From the NCBI GenBank assembly GCA_030512295.1, contig JAULSR010000001.1, positions 5,107,001 through 5,171,000 on the forward strand: a stretch of 64,000 nt of DNA, in the 5' to 3' direction. The notes beneath the pieces are model-generated. The model did no database searches and was not told the origin of the DNA. It saw only the letters and a program-made list of their open reading frames with translations. Of this stretch, positions 46,736 through 57,105 are shown piece by piece. The stretch is from Bombardia bombarda (Eukaryota > Ascomycota > Sordariomycetes > Sordariales > Lasiosphaeriaceae). Positions within the stretch are counted from its first letter, which is position 1, and every line of letters begins with the position of its first letter. Position numbers and translations under genes: made by a program.

Positions 46736-47855
46736 CTGATGCGTGTCAACTCAACTCGATCCTTGATTTTCGACTGAGATTACCGCTCTGCACTTTTGTC
46801 CACAGCCTGATGCTGATGTCATTCCGTTTCGGACTTGCACATGGGATTGCTAAACCCGAGGCTTATCTGTATTGAGAATTCATCAACTTTGAGGGTCATT
46901 CGCGGGACCAGTGTATCATGGCGATAATACAAAGCTTTGATCGCTATGAAGCAACTTTCTTGGCCAGATACGCGATGATTTTGTTTTGTCGGGCGTCGCA
47001 GTCATAAGTCAGTGTGTAAGCATCAACATGACGATGTTTACCTTGGGCTTGGGTAATGGTACTTGCTGAGGACAGATGTCTGCTATCGGCTTTTTATTTC
47101 TGATTGGTCAAAAATATTCAATCCAAACCCCCTAAATCCGCAACACTGATAACCATTGTGGTTACTGAATAAGGTCGGCTGTCCCTCATGCTAAGCTACC
47201 TATGACAACGGGGGCAACTCCGAGTCGAAGCGCCACTCATCACGCACGGTTATCTCGATACCAGGACGGCTATTAACACTGTGCGCAAAAGTACTAGACT
47301 ACGTTCGTCTTATCTTATGTTAAGCCGCCTGGCACGACACGACTACGTCGAACGGTACCTCAAACACGACTTATTTTTTTGAAAAATGCATCTTACATTG
47401 TCGCCTGTTCCTGAGCACATATTCGTCTTTTGCAAAGCTGACGATTCATTCGGGACACCGAAGTACAACTTCTCAATATCAAGCCATGCGATTTCATTAG
47501 TCTATGACTAGGTAGTCTGATACGCGATGGCCAATGACCACGCTCTTCGCTGCACCAAAACCTCATCCTCTGGCTTCTAATTCTGGTTAGGTAAGGCAAA
47601 CCTTGCTCAGTGGTGGCTTGGTTTAATGTCACGCGACGCATGGGCTGCAAGCCTTTTGGTGAATACGAGACCACCATCCGATCCTCAGCCGTTCCATGAC
47701 CCCGGTCCAAGTCTTTCCCAAGCCGTGTGTGTATAAGAAGAGATGAGAATGCACCTCACGACGCCCTCAGCGACCTGTCGTGAATCAAGTCCAGTCCACC
47801 GAAATTCAACCCACAGCTAAAAAGTACACCATAATCAACCTCTGGTGACGTGACA
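46736..47855. other. intergenic, 1.1 kb
   Basis: No convincing gene. The right end holds the promoter of the small secreted protein. A 105-codon minus-strand open frame at 47393-47710 lacks recognisable features. Confidence 0.5.
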
Positions 47856-48218
47856 ATGCAGCTCATCCCAACAACACTCGCAACCGTCCTCGTCACGATC
47901 GGCGCCGCCAATGCGGCCGCCATCTCCAGCCGCATCCCTCTCATGGGCATCTTCAGGGCCTCCGCCACCGCGCTGTGCCCGCTTGGGCCATCCGACCTTT
48001 ACCAGATCGGTCTTGGTGCCGAGGACGACTCATGCCGTCGATTCTACAACAACGTGACATACGGCGCCGTCGACGTCCAGTACTGGAACTCGCTCTGTCT
48101 CTTTACCATCTTCAACACACTCGATTGCAGCGATCCTGGCATCGTGTCGGGCTTGGGCTGCTGGTCGCCCGAGGGCGGGCTGGTGGCGTACAAGGCGACT
48201 TGTCCGTATAGGAACTGA
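47856..48218 (+). CDS. small secreted cysteine-rich protein, 120 aa
   Basis: A signal peptide (MQLIPTTLATVLVTIGAANA) with AxA-type cleavage site precedes a mature domain of about 98 residues with six Cys (C41, C60, C81, C91, C102, C116), enough for three disulfides. There is one N-glycosylation site (NNVT). The spacing does not fit hydrophobins (no CC doublets). The sequence ends LVAYKATCPYRN. No paralogue or domain recognised; small secreted Cys-rich proteins of this kind may be effectors, antimicrobial or wall-associated proteins. Start: the second ATG (47856) gives the better signal peptide; the first (47850) adds only Met-Thr. Confidence 0.7.
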   Translation: MQLIPTTLATVLVTIGAANAAAISSRIPLMGIFRASATALCPLGPSDLYQIGLGAEDDSCRRFYNNVTYGAVDVQYWNSLCLFTIFNTLDCSDPGIVSGLGCWSPEGGLVAYKATCPYRN

Positions 48219-48562
48219 GGAGGTGGATATGACCACGAGGCATTATGTAGTGATGATCGGTATCGACCGGCGGTGATGCCTATGAAATCAAGCAATACTA
48301 GCTAGCCGTATTGGTCGGTGAGATGGAATGAGCAGTCGTCTGTTTCAAGTTAAATGAAGGAAAAGATTGGATGTACCCGCGGGAAGCAACAAGGGGGCAT
48401 TGGCAGCAGCATGTGCAATAGCAAAGTAACAAGCAACGAAGCTATCTGATGGATCAAGTTCAGAAACTCAAGTCACAAAATATCATTGCAGCTCTCATGA
48501 CTCAGGGAACCCCCTTCAACGCAAGCAAGACACCCATCCAATACCTAGGTTCCCCATCCGAC
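48219..48562. other. intergenic, convergent 3' regions
   Basis: 3' flanks of the secreted-protein gene and the thioesterase-like gene; nothing else seen. Confidence 0.6.
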
Positions 48563-49002
48563 CTACAAAGCAGCCTTAATCCCTTCCTTTCCCTTGCCCT
48601 CCCCACCGCCACCTCTAAACTTCCTCCCCGCGTCCATCGCCAACACCGTCTGCTGCGCCCAGCACACCAGCCCCATCCCCTCATCACAAATCGTAATCTC
48701 CACATCCATCCTCCCCTTCTCCAGCATCTTCGTCGCCGTCCTCTCAAACACCCACCGCATCCCACTACCGACCCTCCTCTTAAACTCCACATCCAGCGTG
48801 ACCGTCTGGCTATACGTGTCCGCCTTCATCCCCTCCGCCAGCGAATTCTTGATCTCGGCCGGCACCCCCGGCCGCTCCGCATTCATCCCCGCCGCCTTGG
48901 CATGGAACGCGTGCGCGTCGTAGATGGTCCCGTTGCGCCGCAGCGTGTCCGCCATGGACGGGATGATGTCCGTCATGAGCGTCAGGTACGTCTCGTCCAA
49001 CG

Positions 49003-49042
<40 letters not shown>

Positions 49043-49710
49043 TACCAGGCCGTTCCACGCGTCGCAGATGCCGTTGACCGCGAAGCCCTCGCGGGGGTTG
49101 AGGACTAGGAACCGGTTGGTTATGTTGAGGATGTCGCCGCCGAGGCGGGCGACTTGCCAGTTGGGCTCGGGCAGGCGGGCCGCGACGCGCTGGAAGTCGG
49201 GGGCGGGCCTGGGAGGGGCAGGGGCGTCCAGGCGGTGGGGGCGGTGGGGCCGAGGACGCGGTCGAAGTTGATGCATGTGGCGATGCAGAGGACTTTGAGC
49301 TGGCTGTTCTGGGAGAGGCTGAGCTGGAGGGTGCTGGTTACGCCGCCGGTGCGGAGGGGCACGATGGTGATGGTGCTGGAGGCGCGCTCGCAGGGGCGGA
49401 GGAACTCGTAGTGGAGTTTGAGGATGTCGGGCTGGTCGCGCGCAGCCAGGGTTAGGTCGGTCTTGATATGGGTTGGTTGCGCAGGCATGCTGGATGGCGG
49501 CGGCGACGGCCGCCGCCCATGAGGGCTGGGAAGAGTAGTTAGTTTACCTATGATGTGAAGAGACCAGCTGTTAAGATGGGCTGGGTTGAATCTGTCAAAC
49601 ATACCAGCACCCAAGGTCCAGTCCTCGTGCCAGGAAATTGTGTACGTGTCTGGTGCGGTCTGACGGAGCTTGATTTGCTCCTTGAAGATGTTTTTGCATG
49701 CCATGGTCAT
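48563..49710 (-). CDS. thioesterase-like (hotdog) protein, apparent frameshift
   Basis: A protein of about 360 aa resembling fungal acyl-CoA thioesterase-like (double hotdog) proteins, which hydrolyse acyl thioesters. The first frame (from ATG 49710) gives FKEQIKLRQTAPDTYTISWHEDWTLGA, an intron beginning GTATGT at 49604 (acceptor 49548 or 49526), then HIKTDLTLAARDQPDILKLHYEFLRPCE and TCINFDRVLGPTAPTAWTPLPLPG. The second frame carries on with DFQRVAARLPEPNWQVARLGGDILN...VNGICDAWNGL and DETYLTLMTDIIPSMADTLRR to the stop at 48563. One extra C in the C5 run (49198-49202 on +) fuses them as GPPPDFQRV. A poly-Asp tract sits in the middle. The region just after the intron (49480-49525) is also doubtful, since its helix-like sequence lies in another frame. 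Family assignment is moderate; substrate unknown. Confidence 0.7.
49004..49041 (-). repeat. (GAC)n trinucleotide repeat coding poly-Asp
   Basis: On + the sequence is (TCG/GTC)n; in the thioesterase-like frame it encodes a run of 11-12 Asp between two conserved segments. Confidence 0.85.
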
Positions 49711-50166
49711 CTGTAATGATCCGAAATTACTGGGTAGATTGTGTCAAGTGTTGATAGATTGGTGGTAGTATTCGTTGCGAAGCTACTAAGATGCGGGCGT
49801 CACTGGGTACCTAGTCTAGAACGATGAGGCGACTAAGTCTAGAGGTTGGTGAGAGCATGATGCGGTCGAATGGTTGTACATGTACATGCGTGGACGACAG
49901 TGTTTGCATGGCCCCAGACGGCACGTCGGATTCCCGTCCATCACTTATCGCTGTCGGCCGCTGCCGGCCAACGCCCCGCCTCTCGTCTCAGCTTCTTTGT
50001 TAAACTCTGGATGACGGGCGGGGTTTACTCTTCGCGCCTTCCTAAAAGCCTCCTGGAGCCTCGGCCTGCGCCGAAACCATGACTGACACTAAGGCGAGTA
50101 GGACGGGACGGGAGTTTCAATCCATCCCCTGCAACGACAACCGTCCAGCAACATACAACATACTAC
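49711..50166. other. intergenic, 0.5 kb
   Basis: Promoter side of the thioesterase-like gene and 3' flank of the rhodopsin-domain gene; nothing recognised. Confidence 0.6.
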
Positions 50167-51575
50167 CTACCTATGGAACGTTGACATTTCGATGGGACTT
50201 GGTGGAAAATGTTCCACAGTCACCGTCTCTTCCAGACGAATAAACCTGCCGCTGTAATCGCCATTCACATACCTGTCGCCATCCCCTCCTTGCACGGTAC
50301 TGGTCAGCAGTGCCTTAGGGGGCGCCCTGGGTCCTGAAACTGAGGTCGTGTGGCTGTTGCTTGCGTTGTTCCCGAAAGACGGCAGAGAGATGTCGCGCGA
50401 TCCCCTCTTTGGCTGCCATGATGAACCTGCGGTGCCGCCAGTATTACTGTTATACTGGTGTATGCGACTGGTTGTAGTGCAGCTCAACTTTTTGTAGACC
50501 GCGAATACCAGCGGACGCATGCCGGGCAGACAAGAGCATATGAAATACGTGCATGGCTCGACCACAGTTAATATCAAAGGCTCTGTGGCCATATATGTCA
50601 CGTCCGATTCCAATTTGTGGGGGTTGATGAAGATTACAAATCGGAGAATGCCTGTGATGACGCCCCTGTTGATCAACTCTGTGGTTAGCCCAAGAACCAT
50701 AGCCATAGAAAGATTCGAGGGAGACGACCCACAGGCCTCCCGTCAGGAATGTGATGAACAGTCCCACTTTGCGCGACCGGCTCACCTGCACACGGTACAG
50801 GGAGTCGAGCGGCAGAACCAGAATGCCAGCGTCGATGACAATGTTGGGGACGCTAACCCACTTGTATCCCTCGAACAAGTTTCCACAATGGCCACCGGCA
50901 ATGCTCGTGTCCCAGTTGTACGCGTATGGCTGACATATGGCGAAGCATAAACCCAGGGCTGCGACACAATGGGCCAGAAGCACCACCATCATAATCCAGG
51001 TTCCGACGCGCACCTTGCGCCCCCTGAAGACCCGGAGGTAAAGCAGCAGTATGTTGATCCTGGGTATTGTAAACCCGATAGGGTAGAGCCATTCGACCAT
51101 TGCCCTCAGTTTCAAAAACTTTTTGATGAGCTCAGGGTGGTACTTCAGGTATAAAATGTGGCGACCTGTGGCTCCCACTGTGGCTGTCACTGCATGATTA
51201 CGTCAATAGGTAGTACACTGTTAGCCTGTAATACCATAGCTATATCACCTGCACGGGGCAGTGCCAGATGAGAAATAATACAGCTCAACTTACTCATTAC
51301 CGTGATGCAAAGGGCCAAGGCGCTCGCGTACGCAAGTGGGTATAAAGTCCACACTTCCCAGCCATTACGTTCCGCAAAGAACCATTGGGAGATGCTGAAC
51401 AAAACAAAAATGACAGTGATGAGAACTATGAAGACGATGCAAGTGTTTTCAAGTTGGTAGCCAATATCCTCTGCGAGAAATTATGCACCTAGATACCTGC
51501 CTTATGTATCATGCATATCGACCCCTCTGCTAAGGTACGTTTGAGGCGATGTTCGATGGCGTTGTAGATCAGCAT
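50167..51575 (-). CDS. fungal rhodopsin-domain seven-helix membrane protein (PTH11-like)
   Basis: A 389-aa integral membrane protein of the large fungal rhodopsin-like (Pfam Fung_rhodopsin) family, related to PTH11-type receptors; ligands and signalling partners are generally unknown. Four exons (complement): 51575-51539, 51470-51294, 51189-50733, 50665-50167, with introns of 68, 104 and 67 nt. The phases join smoothly: RLK|QDIGYQLEN, CITVM|MTATVGATGRH and FLTGG(L)|GVITGILRFVIF. Family features include GWEVWTLYPLAYA, GATGRHILYL, FTIPRINILLLYLRVF, CQPYAYNWD with HCGNLF, PNIVIDAGILVLPL and a seventh helix TEPLILTVVEPCTYFICSCLPGMRPL. The cytosolic tail is Ser/Asn-rich. The first exon is short; the start at MLIYNAIEHRLK is the first Met, but the frame is open further upstream. 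Confidence 0.82.
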
Positions 51576-51709
51576 GTAGATCTGCTGAATCACCGAGGCG
51601 CGACATATCTCTCGGAAGATGCGTACCTGCCTACCAATGCACCTCCATTTATAATTCATACAAATAAATCACAGTTGATAGCAGATAATGTGTTACGGGG
51701 TAGATTGTG

Positions 51710-53627
51710 CTACCTCAACTCGGTGCCAGCAAAGAGGGTGAATAATCCGTGTTCTTTTCCTGCACAATGATGACGAATAAGGACAAGAGTCAATGTATCT
51801 CGGGCTCCCAGACTACGTAAACCCTCTTCTTGAACTGCACCTCTGGTCCTTTTCGCAGTGATATGTAGGCATCCACGAACTGAAGCTGTTTTTGGGTCTG
51901 TAGCCCCCCAACCGAGTTCCGGACTGCCGCCCCCAAGTGTTGACCCTTGGGCGCGTCTCAAATCCAGCCGATGCAACGTTCGGGCCACAGTGATCAACAT
52001 CTCCGCCGTGGCCAGATTCTTGCCAAGACAGCTGTACGTCCCCGACAGAAAGGGGTGGAAGCCAGCTCTCATGGTTGCAACCATCTCCTTCGTCACTCTA
52101 GTAGACTCGTTGACAATCCAGCGCTCGGGCTTGAACATCTCAGCATCACCATACATTTCTGGGCTGCGTGACATAGCCCAGGGCACCGTGCCGACAATGG
52201 TTCCTGCTGGGTAGTGCTCCCATTTAATTTGGATGCCGCCTGGGAGCACCTCGCGCGGCAACTCGGAGGGGCCAGCGGGTGTGAGGCGCATCCCTTCATC
52301 AATGCAGGCCCTCAGATAGTCGCAGCCCAGAAGCCCGGGCCCATGGACGATATCCTCAGCCGACTCGAAAGTAGTTCGAATCTCAGTCACAAGCTTTTCG
52401 TATCGCCCAGGATCGCCGGTGAGGTAGAAGAAAATGCCAGAGAGACTAATGGCCGTCGTGTCAGACCCATCAATAATAAGTAGGCTCGACTCGGCCCGTA
52501 ACTCATCCTCCTCATACGCAACCGCAGCGGTGTCGGGATCCCGGGCCTCGGCCAAGAAATAAAACATGTCGAGGCGCTGTTCGGGCTCGGGCTTGGATGC
52601 CTGCGTCTTTTGTAAGGCAATCCGATCGGTGACGCTGCTATGGACAAAATGGGTGTAGCGATCCACCGGAGGCGGAGTGGCCATCTCAAAGAGCCGGTCA
52701 AGACCACGAGGTTTCAACCAGACGAGAAGGTTCAGCAGTGGAGAGCGGCACATCTGTATGGAGTAATATGGTCAGTACCGTGCCGTCAACATACATCACG
52801 TATAGTTAATAGTGCCAGAGGCAGTGAAGACAGGCGGGACTACCGGGTAGTAAAATTGCATATACTCGGCAATGCAATGCGGGACCTCCTTCAGTGGGTT
52901 TTCTCCAGGCTCTTTGATATCAAAGGACTTTCCGAACGAGAGGTCACCCATTATATCAAAGGCGAGAGTGTCTACTCTCTCTGAAAAGTCGACGGGGGCA
53001 GACCACTGTGTCGTGCTGTCGTTTTCCTCCATCATGATTTGATTCCAGCGGTCAACGTGTCTGATGATGAAGCTTGAGGCTGCGCGCAAGGACTTTTCAG
53101 TAAAACAGACATTAAGAATCTTGCGCTTCCGCTAGTGCTCAGCGACATCGGTAGCGGTGAGAGTCGTGTTCCTGTCGTTTCTCTTGAAGGCCGTGTAGAA
53201 GTGGCTGCGTCGGACATTAGACTTGGTGCTGTAGATGGCCGAGTATGCCTCTGAGTCGCAGAATAATACTGCGTTGGGCTCTGGACGGATTTTGTTGCCG
53301 TAAAGCTGAAACTGCTTCCAAAGCCATAGGTGGCGATCGCCACGAAGCGCATGCCACCATGAAGGAATGCCAGTTGCTCGGGCCCAGAAGGGTCCAGGAA
53401 CATGAGCCAACGGGTGAAACAAAAGGTTGTAGATAACTTGACTGATAATCTGCAATGTAGATATTGTGTCAGTCTATGCTGCTGTTTTGGAGACAGAGCT
53501 CTGGATCAAGGAATCGTGCGGGCGCCTGGGAGCATGCATTGAAGAGACATACCAGGCAAGCAGAAAATGAAACCAGCACCAGGAGCCACTCAACCGGGCC
53601 CTTGTTCTCAAAAGACAAAAGCTGCAT
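51710..53627 (-). pseudogene. cytochrome P450 monooxygenase with one in-frame stop
   Basis: A haem-thiolate monooxygenase gene, membrane-anchored at the ER. Exons (complement): 53627-53553, 53449-52844, 52753-51710; introns 103 and 90 nt; 575 codons. The N-terminal anchor (EWLLVLVSFSACL|IISQVIYNLLFHPL) is followed by the hinge HVPGPFWARA, the C-helix region, the I-helix DGSDTTA, ExxR as EGMR, PERW and the haem-binding FLSGTYSCLG with its Cys ligand: all catalytic motifs are intact. The only lesion is TAG at 53134-53132 in AEH*RKRKILN, a motif that is continuous in relatives (AEHxRKRxxLN), so splicing cannot remove it cleanly. It could be a recent nonsense mutation (CAG to TAG fits C-to-T in CpA), a sequencing error, or readthrough. 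The substrate is unknown; the neighbours do not define a biosynthetic cluster. Confidence 0.8.
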
Positions 53628-56600
53628 CGTGGTGACTATGATGGCGATGCTTTGGCGATATTCGCAGTACACAACTTAAGTGGTAGAGCTGGCAGGATCT
53701 GGGTGATGGACATCTCGAGGTGTTGTATTAATGCCTAATCACTCCAAAGTTGACACATGAGCACAGCATCGGGATCTGAGGGCTCCGAATCATCTCCAAG
53801 TACAAGTTAAACTTAGAATGATTAATGGTGGCATCAAAGAGTAGAGTAGTGCGGGAGGCATTTTGATCCCATGTTGTTGGGCGATAGGTATAGCCAATCG
53901 TCGTCCTTCTTGTTTCAGTCACGGTGCCAATGACCCGCGGGGCACAGTTAACCATGTGTTGAACACTGGCATACATGGTAGGTAGAAGGTCAAACAACGT
54001 CTCGATGGCCAACCAAACTAGGTGTCATTGGTCATTGGCGGCGTAAATGGAAGGGTGGACAAAGATGCAGAAATACGAAATGAAATCCCCGCTGACAGTC
54101 CCGCCGCTAGAGCCAGCCACTCCATCGGCCAGCCGTTCCAGCCAGAAATTCGTTTGTCTTCCCAAAACCAACAATGCTGCCGCTTGCACGGTCAGCTAAT
54201 ACCCGCACAAAGTTTGTATTACCCACCTTCCAGTTATGACAAATACTGAAGACCAACCTCGGCTTGTAGCAGAGCGGGAACGGAGAGCATTACAACAAAC
54301 AGTGTTCAATACAAGACCAACATACTGTTTGCTGTCTTTAAGAGACATCTTTGTGAGAGCTTTGCTCCTCATGAAATGTAGCAATATGTTTATGTACACC
54401 ATGGAACAATAACTGAAGTCTAGCAAGAACTTCACTATTACTACTCGCACCAAAGTTTATTACCAGACCTTTTGGCCATTATCTTCAAGTGTTCTGACAT
54501 GGCTCGCACCTTCCCCCATCTGCCGCACAGCACAGAAGTACCATCGATAGACCCGCTGTTAGTGGAGCTTATTTCCTTCACCTTAAATTTCGGGGGGGGC
54601 TCGTCTCATAACTGATCTGCTTGCGTGCGTACAAAAATGTACGTATAATGGCCGAAAAATCTGTCACGCGGCAACTCTTCGTAACTTTTTCCCACCACTT
54701 CACACCCCCGCCTATGGAGAATCGGTCCTTGATAGAAAAACATGAAACTCCTCCCTCGTGAAGCGAACTTCAGATACAACATGAAGCATAAAAACGTCCT
54801 TCAGGCATCATCGATTGATTTCTTACCCCTGTTCGACTGTTGCTGCAACCCGTCTGCCAAGCTTGGGCGCCATGCAGCCCGTCAGACCCATCATGGCCAT
54901 GATCGTGCAGTCTAAGACTCCGGTCCTGCGAAGCAAAACATAGAAACATCATCGATCGCAAGGAATCGTGTCGAGTCAAACTCTCTTGTTGTGGTAGAGG
55001 TACGAAACTGGCTGGGATGATAGGTGCGGGCGGATATGGCCGGCTACAGGATTCCCGGAAATGTCTGGTCGGTTGAGATGGGCCTAGCAGCTACTGGAAA
55101 GAGGGACAATTCCGTCGGGCGAACGAGATTAATGACAAAGGAGCATTGAAAATTTATTTCAATAGATTTTGGGCTGGCTAAGACGAGGCGGGATGATGTT
55201 CGATTTTAATGTTCAAGCTTAGAAACAAGTAGAGACATCATTGGTATGCGGGCAAGCTGATTGGGCACCTTTGATGTCCGGCGATCAAGATGCGGGGCTA
55301 TCATCAACGCACGAAACGATCGTAGCCATCTCTGGATTTCTTTGACGTGCATGGAGGCGTTGCGCTTTCCCTCTTTTCTCGAGTTCAAGCTCAATGTGGC
55401 CCGTGCATACAAAGAAAGATCGATCCATTATTCACGTGTTTCCCGACCATTCCGCCAGCGCCGTTCGTCCCAACGTTGAACGGTGCCACCTACTCACACC
55501 CTGAAGCTTTCCTTACCTCGCGGCACGAGCTTCCCTTCCTCGCGGCACGAAAAGCTTAGACCAGGTCCTTTCGGCTTCTTGTCCCGACAGCTCTTCAAGA
55601 CAAACAAGGCCCGTGTGCCCGATGATGACGTTTTAATTCATCCTCCGGAGCTACGGACAGGGCTTAACGAGTTTTCCAGCCCCGCAGAAATCGCTTTGTT
55701 TCACTGCGGGAATGGCTAGCAGCCAAGACATTGCAGACTCGTCGAGAATCTGGGGATTTCGCAAACACTTTGTGCCCAAGCTTCCGAGCTCTTCCCCTCC
55801 CCTTGACCCCTCACCTTGACCCCTCCTTTTTTTATTTTTTTTCCAACCACCACCCAAGTTGATAAGTAGCACACAAAAACCGGGCCGCCTATCACGAATA
55901 CTGTGTATCCCCAATCGCCAAGCTCTGATTGCCATGACCGGCATTTGCCAAGCGGCAGCGGATCCCAGAATCCCAGACGGTCGGGGGAGGCGTATTGGCC
56001 GCACTCTGACTTGATTCGCTTGAATTAACCGATCACGTCAATGGCGATGCCCTAACCTCCCACCCTCGCAGTCTTGGCCAGCCAATATTCCGCCTTTTTT
56101 TTCTGCCTTTTGCTGCATCATGCTTCCTTCTGCAATGTTGAAGGCCGGCGGCTTGCAAGCCGGCTGTCTTCGGAGGCTTACTCAGGGCCAATATGTACAG
56201 CGAGCGACCTTGCGTAAGCTGACGGGGAACCTCTGGGGCCCCTTAACAAAAGTACCAAGCGGCCAGCCTCCGCATCCCCGCTGTGCACCTCGCCTCGCCA
56301 GTACATACGCGCCCTTAATCACTCACAGAGTCCTGCTTGTAGTAGAGTTATGTCCAGGTGGTTTCTTCCCTCAACTCGTCGGTAACCTATCAGGACTGCA
56401 TAGCGAAGCCGCCTTGTGGATTCGTATACATACACATATGGGAGACTCAGTAGGAGCCAGTGGGATAGCATTCCAGCCGAGGAGCGGGCAGCGCTTGCAC
56501 TGCCCTGTCCTTTCCAGCCATCTTTCCGTCCATCCACACCCCCTCCATGCCTGTTGCTCGCTGCTGGCTGCCTGCCTTGCGTTATGGTCTCTGACTGGCA

Positions 56601-57105
56601 TGGCTTTCTTTGTCTTTCGATTTCACACCGACACTTCCGTTGCTGTTCGCGTCTCTCTTTTCTCCCATTTCATCAAATTAATATCATCCTGCCTCATGTT
56701 GGCCACCTTGAACAAAATGATCTTTCTGCGTCATTTGCCTCTCATTCATCTCGTTGACTCATTGCCGATGCATGAAACTGTCCCCCATCAACAACACCAC
56801 GACCTCGAGCTGTAGAGTCACTCCACCACACTCACGCCGCCACTTTCCTCGGCACTGCCTAGTTGATGGAGCTCGGGAGTTAGTTGGGGCAAAGGGTCTC
56901 TTGGCCTACGATGGTTCAGATCTGACCCCCGGCGTCAATACAACTCCAGTTTCTACTTGCTCTTTCCGCCGTCTCCCATATGCCTTCACCAGAACCACTA
57001 TGGCGAAACTCTGGAGAACATCAAGTTAAACTCTTGATTCACTGCCGTCGACCACCATAATCGGTCTCAACCACGTTGCCGGCTGCTTTGCCTACCGTGT
57101 TCAAA
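53628..57105. other. gene-free region, 3.5 kb
   Basis: No supported gene. A 94-codon minus-strand frame (53728-54012) has no start of quality and no recognisable domain. The AT-richer part at about 54200-54700 and T-rich patches near 55830 and 56098 are non-coding. The right end holds the promoter and leader of the rhodopsin/MFS fusion gene. Confidence 0.5.

Noticed and set aside
48563..49710. Two separate adjacent genes instead of one frameshifted thioesterase-like gene
   Set aside because: The second frame has no credible start, and the joined sequence at the C5 run is continuous in the family sense.
53728..54012. A 94-codon minus-strand open frame upstream of the P450
   Set aside because: No domain recognised, no supporting splice-joined exon upstream, and composition is ambiguous; kept only as part of the gene-free region.
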